Shown piece by piece: positions 57,231 to 64,000 of a stretch of 64,000 nt of DNA. The DNA comes from Styela clava (taxonomy: Eukaryota; Chordata; Ascidiacea; Stolidobranchia; Styelidae): positions 19,893,395 through 19,957,394 of the forward strand of contig NC_135250.1 in the NCBI RefSeq assembly GCF_964204865.1, read 5' to 3'. A program made the position numbers and the translations under genes. The notes under the pieces were generated by a model. The model was not told the DNA's origin. It saw nothing but the letters and a program-made list of their open reading frames with translations, and did no database searches. How positions within the stretch are numbered: the stretch's first letter is position 1; every line of letters starts with the position of its first letter.

Positions 57231-59437
57231 ATGGCAACACTGAGCTACTACGTTCTTCTCGTTTGCTTCGTGGCAACAACATCGTTTGCGAGTCTTTGTC
57301 CTGGAAACGGAACGTATGAAGCGTTGGACCCAAATAGGGTAGGATATAAGAGTGTAAATATTCACTTGTTAATTGTTGTGAACGTCGTCCTGGTAGTTCT
57401 TTTAATTTGCTTGAATATGACCACCTCAAACAAAGTATTTAAAGTGGGTAGGCCAGCTCAATTACTGTTTATACTAAAGTATTGTATCAATATTTGATTA
57501 TTTGGACCTTTATTGTTATGAGCAGTTTTAAAGCCCTTGATACAGCTCTTGCTATCCTGTTACAGCAGTGCTTTGTTCATAAATCACCTAAATAACAACA
57601 GGAAGTGACCATAATTATCCAGCACAGATGCTGCCATGAAACATGGAAACGCCCGTCTATCTCTTCTACTGAAACTTGGCCGACTTTTTTTTCAATAAAT
57701 TACTTTGGATTATTAAGCATGGATCAGTCTTGCTTTATACAAAGAGTATGAAATGATAAATTAAAGTTTTACTTTCAGCTCAGCAAAATGAGTTTTCCCT
57801 TTTATATTTTGTACATAATGGAGACGGAACATATAAGCTCAATCCTAAAAACAGTAAGTTCACATTTTACCGCACGTTAGCTTTTCAGAACTGCATAGCT
57901 TCATGTTCATAAACAAAAATACTCGAAGCGAGTAAAAGCAAAACGTACCTTCTTCTGGGATTTGGTTTGACGGTAATTTTGAAACAACTAAGGGGTCTTC
58001 CTGTTTGAATTCCCCCAAGTGGAATATTAATATTCTTAACATTTCTTGAATTTAGGAAATAAAAAATAATTTTTTGAAGGGAATTTGTCAAAACTGATTT
58101 TTCCGACTTTGGAATTCAATTTTGAGAGCTTCTCAAAGTAATCACACGGCAGTGATGTCCACCTAGACTATACCTGTACAATCGGATACTGATATTATAC
58201 CGACTCTGATAAAGCATTGGTTATATACAATAAAATACCAGGACTGACCATGCCGTGCTGAGTCGAACAACTCAAATTAAATGAGAGAATATTTCTCACT
58301 ACTTCATTCAACTTGTGCGGTGGTATTAGTGAGAGAATCATTTTGTTAGTGCTTAAAAATTTGTAATTCTTTGGAATTTGAAATCTGTCTACTTTTGTCG
58401 TATCCCCCGGTAGTAAGTTTGGTGCAGATTTACATTCTCTGTTTAGAACAAAAAGTGATAGAAACTTCTAAAGAATCTGTGAAACACAAAGCCGATGAAA
58501 AAATGCTGCAAGAAGTAGAAGATGGTAAAATGCAATTATATACTTAGTGTTGCATTCAAACGTAGTGAGAAATTGGTTTGTGTAAATTAAAAGTTATCTG
58601 ATAACAGAGAAATACATTTTTCCGATCCTGGATAAGTATTTCCAACCAAATTGCTTACGGAAAAGTAGACTATTTTCTTCGAATTACCTTGTCTGCAAAT
58701 GATCTTGTAAAATGTTGCACATTTGATTTAAATTTCAATAGTTTCATTGTATATGTATCACAATGTGGAAAGACAGAATAACCGAGACGAGTTTAGCTAT
58801 ATATACAAATGAATTAAACCGTTCTAAATATTTTAGCTCGACAGAAACAATTTGCATCGACTTATTTCTTCTTGACTGATTACAAAAAATACTTCATCTT
58901 GAGTAAATGTGCTCCAGGAAATCGTAAGTTCAGAATATCAGTTGCCTTTTTTAAATAAACCATATACGCGCTATATAGAGTTTAAAACCCAACGTAAAAG
59001 CTTCCGCGGTTAATTTGAATTTCAGCAAGTTGGGGGATGAGCTTTTAATTATATTTCACTTGACAGTGTAACAATAAGAGGAAGTTCTGCCGAACAAACA
59101 CCTTGTTGCCTGGTGCCTTGTTTACAGCAAGATTTTAAGTGAAAATCTAGTCAAAGTTTATGATTTATAATATTCTTTGATATTTAATTTGCATTTTGAT
59201 TTACTTATTGTAATCATTTTGTACCATTAATTTGAACTTTGTGATAATGTTCTGGGTAATTGTACTCATTAAATAGGTCTAATCGGATTTATGAAGCACA
59301 TAAGAAAACGTCCTAGCGGTAAAGACGTTGTGGATCTTTGGAACGAATTTGCAAAATATGGCGAATCAACCACCGTAGATTGGGAAGAATATTGTACAAG
59401 CAGAAAAGAAACAAAGCAGAGCATTGTGCAAAAATGA
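57231..59437 (+). pseudogene. Lipocalin-like array copy 4 (type B), exon 2/3 fusion deletion
   Basis: Exon 1 (57231-57338) is intact, with the same signal peptide and mature start (SLCPGNGTYEAL), but its donor is GTAGGA. Exon 2 keeps only CTCAGCAAAATGAGTTTTCC from 57779 and then jumps into the second half of exon 3, ending at donor 57853. The junction lies in a TTTATA shared by both parental sites in copy 2, so microhomology-mediated deletion is likely. The fused exon is 75 bases; exons 2 plus 3 should give 220. The phase is therefore lost on entering exon 4. Exons 4-6 (58447-58524, 58837-58923 and 59277-59437) stay open with good splice sites (TDYKKY, TSRKETKQ). Promoter and signal peptide survive, so a short secreted fragment could be made, but the barrel cannot. 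Confidence 0.85.
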
Positions 59438-59760
59438 TCTGGTCTTTTAGGCCATGTTTAATTTATATTAGAGTTATATGGATTTCAGTCATTGAAAGTT
59501 TCTCAATGTTTCATTTACTTCGTATTCAAGTGATATAAAATACATGATAAGCATATATATTCAAATCAGATTTACGTTGCGAGGAGTCCCCGAGTCGGAA
59601 ACTAGTCCCGTTTTTCAATACTTTGAATTTAATTTCGAAATAACGTTGGTTTACCCTGAACGTGAGATAGGAAATTTAGTGTCAAAGTGACTCATATTTA
59701 GCCATCGACGACTCGGCTTAACCCGCCGCACGATCGGACTCGGGACTCCGCAATTAAGAT
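59438..59760. repeat. Array tail, copy 4, diverged; right edge of the array
   Basis: It shares the TACATGATAAGC, CCCCGAGTCGGAAA and GACTCGGCTT blocks with the other tails, but with many differences. Homology ends near 59760. Confidence 0.65.
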
Positions 59761-62700
59761 ATATTCTTATCCTTCTACTTGCAGTGTAGAGAATGTGGAT
59801 TATAACTATGAATTTTAATGTTATATAAACCATTTTTATTACTAATATGTGAATTCCATGAATAGGTCAGTGCCCTGTTTTCCCTGATTATGATTTATCA
59901 CGGCAAGCGCCAAGTCCTAGCAATGCTCTATGTATCGATCGTTCTTTGTATTAACGAATTTGTGACGTGTTTCCTCCGTTCGAGAGTTAAGGATTTAGTG
60001 TTTTTCATGTTTTTGTGTTGCTTACTGTTGTGAATTTCAACCGTATAACTGGTATTAATATTTAGGTGTATATTTGAATATATCTATCCGGATTCAATTT
60101 GCTCTTTACAGTATACGAACATTTGACATAACAGTACACTCTCTGAGGAGTCAGTTCAGGTTTACCCTAGGTTACCATATTTTTTGTGACCTCAAAGCGG
60201 GACGCCTCCAGGGCTCCAAAGACCATAGCTGTGATATTTTTAACTTTAAATTTATCGATTTTACATTAGAGGCCTACATTTAAAACCACTGCAGCTGTCC
60301 TCACTGGCCATATTGTTATCGAGAGTTCATTCGCTGTCTGTCTAAATATCGGTTTCAGTTCGAAAAATAGAAAGGAATATACGTTAACGTTAAGCACCCC
60401 TTTGCGTTAGGAGGTTTACACGTAACAAATTGTAGCAATTAAACAACGAAACAAACAAAACCACGCATTCACCTTCAGTTAGTAGGCTACCGGTACGCTA
60501 CACAGAAACAACAGTACCGAGAACATGCTAATTCAGGGTGGTCCAAACTGCGGCCCGCAGAACAATTTTAGAGTACACCACTAAACTATTGGCAGATATT
60601 TATATTTATAAGCAGAACAATTTTGATTTATTTATAAACTATTCCAACTGGGAATAGTCCTTTTGCTAATCTCGATGTCCGGATTGATGTTTGTGAAAAT
60701 CACGTAATTTCATTGTTGTATAAACGTCAAGACGGTGCTTATATGGGAATAACGTCCCGCGATCGGCAAAAAGAGAATCAATTGTCTTGTGCAGACAGGA
60801 CCAAGTCAACGAGATGAGCTCGCGTCAAATAACTCCTCATTCGAAGAGACGTTTTGTAGCTTTATTTTAGTCTCTCCTATTTCAAGCGTTGGCCACGTGA
60901 CAACAGAGACGAACCGCAGAGATGATTTAGCGCCGCGCGAACCAGTTTTTTTTTATCTGGGTGTGAGGTCCCAACTTAGACGGACTTGGTTGTTTTTCAA
61001 CGGCTACAAATCACGCTACAAGTAATCAATTTTTTCAAACATAACAATCATACAAGGAGTGTAGATTGTAGAAAAAGGGTGACCGAAGTAAATAGAGAGG
61101 AAACGTATTTCCTTACACACGACAACGGTAAATCACAGTGTCTAAAGTGTTTTCAGGTAATATTCGTCACAGAAGAATATAATTTTAAGCGACATTACAA
61201 AACCAAACACGAGAAAACATACAGAAAATACCACGATATTTCTCGGGAAGCAAATTTTGAAATAACTAAAGGTTTTATACAGTTTCCTTGAAAAACTGAT
61301 TAGACGGTTAAACTCTCATTCTTGAATATATTTGAAGTGAGAAAACTCGCGATAATTTGATTACTTTTGGGTTTCTCCGACTGCGGCCCGCGAGACCTCC
61401 TAGAAAAGTTTGGACCACCCTGTGCTAATTGGTAATGTTCGTGTTAGCTGGTTATCGAGTTATCGAGCAGCGACACCCAAGGTTTAAATATCTCATTTGA
61501 AAAATTGAAATTTTAGAGTTATGAAACTACTGTTTTTGACGGTAACTACCGTACGAATCATTAATCTAACATCGCTAAATAGAGATAGTTTGATTTCTCG
61601 AGATTGCATTAAAGAGTCGAAACACCATCTGCTGGACGGAAAATTTCACAAGTGAGATGAATTAATTGTAGCAAGAGCTGTTCTGAATATAGATTTATAA
61701 ATATACACTCAATCTGGTCAATATAAACGAAAATTTATCCTGCAAGAATTACAAAAAAAAAGTTGTGTGTGTTGCGGTTTTACTGGGGAAAGAAAGCCAA
61801 AACTGATTTTCGAGCAGCGACACCCAATTTTTTATTATCCATATTAGAAAATTGGAAATTCGAAATTACTGTTGTTAACGGTGAGTACCATGTGAATTTT
61901 GTGTATCGTTATGCTTTTATACCTTGGTATTCTCTTTTTCTGTTTGTGGGGTCGAGTTGGGACTTGAAAGTAATGTAGAAAATGAAAATAGACGTCAATC
62001 TTGTAATCATATTCCCATAAAAACGGTTTTCTCCGATTTATTTAAACTGTGTTAATGCACTCCAATACAAATTATTATGTATTATTAGTCTCAAATTTAA
62101 AAAAAATTCGTTCATCCTTCTATCATCTCCAAATTAGCATAAAAATCGATAAATCTTCAAGCAATGTTTCCCGTTGTTTGTATTGCGTCGAGTGTAAATT
62201 GGATTAAAGTATGCGCAACAACAGTTTCATTTTGTTTCATAAACATTGCTCACTCCCCAAATCCTATTATTTTATTGCTTTACGTAGGCTTCAACGGAAA
62301 TGTAAATGTTGTACACTCGCTGATTACACGAAAATAACTGTTTGTTACTATTTATTTATTTTTCATCATAATCTTCAGGAAAACAATAGACGAAAGAAAA
62401 CTTTAAAAAATTATATTATCGTCTAATCTTGAGATGACGTTATTTCATCAATTCGCTTTAGAAAACTTGATGAAAATAATTTTCAGACATTTATTACAAA
62501 AAACTGTTGATTTTATGTTTATATTCCAGTATATATTTCATATTGCCACCCACAATATATTGCAGATTGAACCGATTTCTAGAGCAATGTTTCATGTACG
62601 TTGATACTAGTGCGTCTATGAATCATAAATATATATTTAGCTATTTGAAAATATATAATTTTGGAACAGGAAGTTGGTATTAAATAAAAAGTTATATGTC

Positions 62701-63102
62701 GACGAATCAAATTCTCATAAAAAGACCACAGCTCTTGAGACGTTAAACGTATCACTATGAGATCATCCTCGTGCAAGTTTTCAATAACGCAATACAAAAC
62801 CATCCTTCTCTTGTATAAAAAAGTAGTTATATTAATAAAGAACATATTTTACGGTAATAGTAATTTGTAAGCGTTCCACATAATAAATATTATGTTATAT
62901 TCATGCATCAAAATATTACTCATTGTTCAAAATGTTTGCATTAATAAGTATATACAAAAATAAATCTGAAATTACATAATAATTTGAGCTGCACACGTGC
63001 AACAGTATAGCTGCTAAGCAGTTAAAACATACTCAGTAAAAAGGTGGAAAAATGCATTCAGATCGAGAAGCAATCTTTATCATTCCTCAGATTTTATGTT
63101 GG
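59761..63102. other. Spacer between the array and the GNAT gene
   Basis: Contains one complete hAT (60534-61422) and a diverged direct repeat pair that shares CGAGCAGCGACACCCAA (about 61461-61560 and 61810-61915). No exon is supported. The right part probably includes the 3' UTR of the minus-strand GNAT gene. Confidence 0.5.
60534..61422 (+). mobile_element. hAT element, 889 bp, with BED-type zinc-finger frame
   Basis: The ends are CAGGGTGGTCCAAACTGC and AGTTTGGACCACCCTG, with target duplication TGCTAATT at 60526-60533 and 61423-61430. The plus frame 60986-61291 encodes CLKCFQVIFVTEEYNFKRHY followed by KTKHEKTY, the N-terminal zinc finger of Charlie-like hAT transposases. The frame stops shortly after, and no catalytic domain follows. 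It is an internal-deletion derivative, probably mobilised by a full-length relative elsewhere. Confidence 0.93.
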
Positions 63103-63760
63103 TTAGCCAGAAGCAATTTTGAAATTGTTGAACGTTGCTTTTGTTTGACTATTAAGAATTTGAACATTACTGTTTTTGATACATTTTGTAATATCATCAT
63201 ATTTTCCCGTTTTGAAAGGATCCAGAATTAAAACATTTACGTTAAATGATTCAGATTTAAGGCTGAGTGAGTCCAATTCACTCATGCCTTCTGTTGGATA
63301 AATCATGTCTGTGACGGAAAAGAAACCGTTCTTCTTGTAGAAATTCACAGAACGATGACTGTGGGATAATGCGAAAAATAGAGGCGGGCATGTTTCGGAA
63401 ATGTACGGGCCGCTTTCTATTGTTTCCTGGTTTCTAAATTTGTATTTGCAGTTAAAATCACTTTTGCATGACATCGGTATTTTTGATCCTGACGTTTTAT
63501 TCATTCTTTCTTGCTCTCTTGTCGGAATATCTTGTGAATATCGCTGGCTATCGGATTTGTCGTTTTCGGAAATTTGACGTCGAAGTTTTTGCTTTGATGG
63601 GTTGTGATTTTCAAGATACCTCAGGCAAGCTGGTCCCATTAAAGTTCCGTGTCCCTGTCCTGTATACTCTGGATCCATTGCGGCAAACGGTCCATTCCAC
63701 ATTGGTATGCCGGTTGCGCACACATGCTTTGTTATATTCTCGTATTCCCAGTCTTCGTAT
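63103..63760 (-). CDS. GNAT-family N-acetyltransferase, last exon only
   Basis: GNAT enzymes transfer acetyl from acetyl-CoA to amines or protein N-termini. This is the final exon on the minus strand. The acceptor TTTTTGTACAG ends at 63761, exon starts at 63760 in phase 2, and the TAA is at 63105-63103. Near the N-terminus AAMDPEYTGQGHGTLMG matches motif A, whose Q-x-x-G-x-G/A loop holds the acetyl-CoA pyrophosphate. Later, SVNFYKKNGFFSV matches motif B (N-x-x-x-F-Y-x-K-x-G-F). Between them lies an insert of about 80 residues rich in Ser, Lys and Asn, longer than the usual loop, likely disordered. The first beta strands of the fold must be on exons beyond the right edge. No signal peptide can be judged. 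The substrate cannot be told. Confidence 0.75.
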
Positions 63761-64000
63761 CTGTACAAAAACACAAATTTCACATTACAAATCAATTGTT
63801 TAATTCATCACCATAATGAAATTTCACAATATACGTAAAAACTTGTATAAGTCAAATCAATATGGTATTTCAGAATAAAGCAAATCTCTTATAGTCTGAT
63901 GAATAATGTTAACTGTAAATACTGTTCGCAGCAAATATTATTATTTATACTGAGATTTATCACATCATTCACTTAAGAACATTGTTACAAATTCATACAT

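Noticed and set aside
63468-63803. 111-codon plus frame
   Set aside because: Shadow of the minus-strand GNAT exon.
1-64000. tRNA, rRNA and CRISPR features
   Set aside because: I saw no tRNA-like A and B boxes at proper spacing, no rRNA core, and no regularly spaced short repeats of CRISPR type. The context is eukaryotic.

Overview
This is an AT-rich piece of a nuclear animal genome. The evidence is phase-consistent GT-AG introns of roughly 0.1-1.7 kb, TATA and AATAAA signals, secreted EGF-repeat and lipocalin-like proteins, and many DNA-transposon copies. The gene families (nephronectin/EGFL6, arylamine N-acetyltransferase, lipocalin) fit an invertebrate deuterostome. A tunicate is my best guess, but nothing in the sequence proves it.

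Layout. 0-7.2 kb: two intronless plus-strand genes (160-1134 and 6301-7200) that are clearly paralogous to each other and match no family I recognise. They share a C-terminal, probably all-beta domain and a short RAGM motif. 7.2-12.7 kb: gene-poor, with hAT transposon ends and dispersed repeats. 12.7-15.0 kb: an arylamine N-acetyltransferase with its complete catalytic triad but one in-frame stop, followed by a second, badly decayed copy. 15-21.9 kb: repeats, a transposase remnant, a local tandem duplication and an 80-bp-arm palindrome. 21.9-23.1 kb: a three-exon, 72-residue protein with two NQ-x-NPN repeats. 23.5-24.4 kb: a hAT element that abuts a gene exon. 24.4-29.6 kb (minus): a nine-exon nephronectin/EGFL6-like gene with a signal peptide, a CC-x-GW cysteine-rich region and five EGF domains in the vertebrate order.

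29.6-59.8 kb: a tandem array of four six-exon lipocalin-like genes. Copies 1 and 3 are intact (217 residues, signal peptide, TDYxxY motif). Copy 2 has lost its promoter, exon 1 and the exon 2 splice acceptor. Copy 4 carries a frame-breaking exon 2/exon 3 fusion deletion. The flanking DNA is duplicated too, so one unit serves as the pre-insertion site for transposons in another. This fixes the exact ends of several insertions. 59.8-64 kb: a hAT element with a zinc-finger remnant, then the last exon of a minus-strand GNAT acetyltransferase that runs off the right edge.

Six hAT insertions in the window have perfect 8-bp target duplications, one of them nested inside another. The most novel material is the paralogous pair at 0-7 kb, the lipocalin birth-and-death array, the NQ-x-NPN microprotein, and the hAT end lying at a nephronectin splice site.
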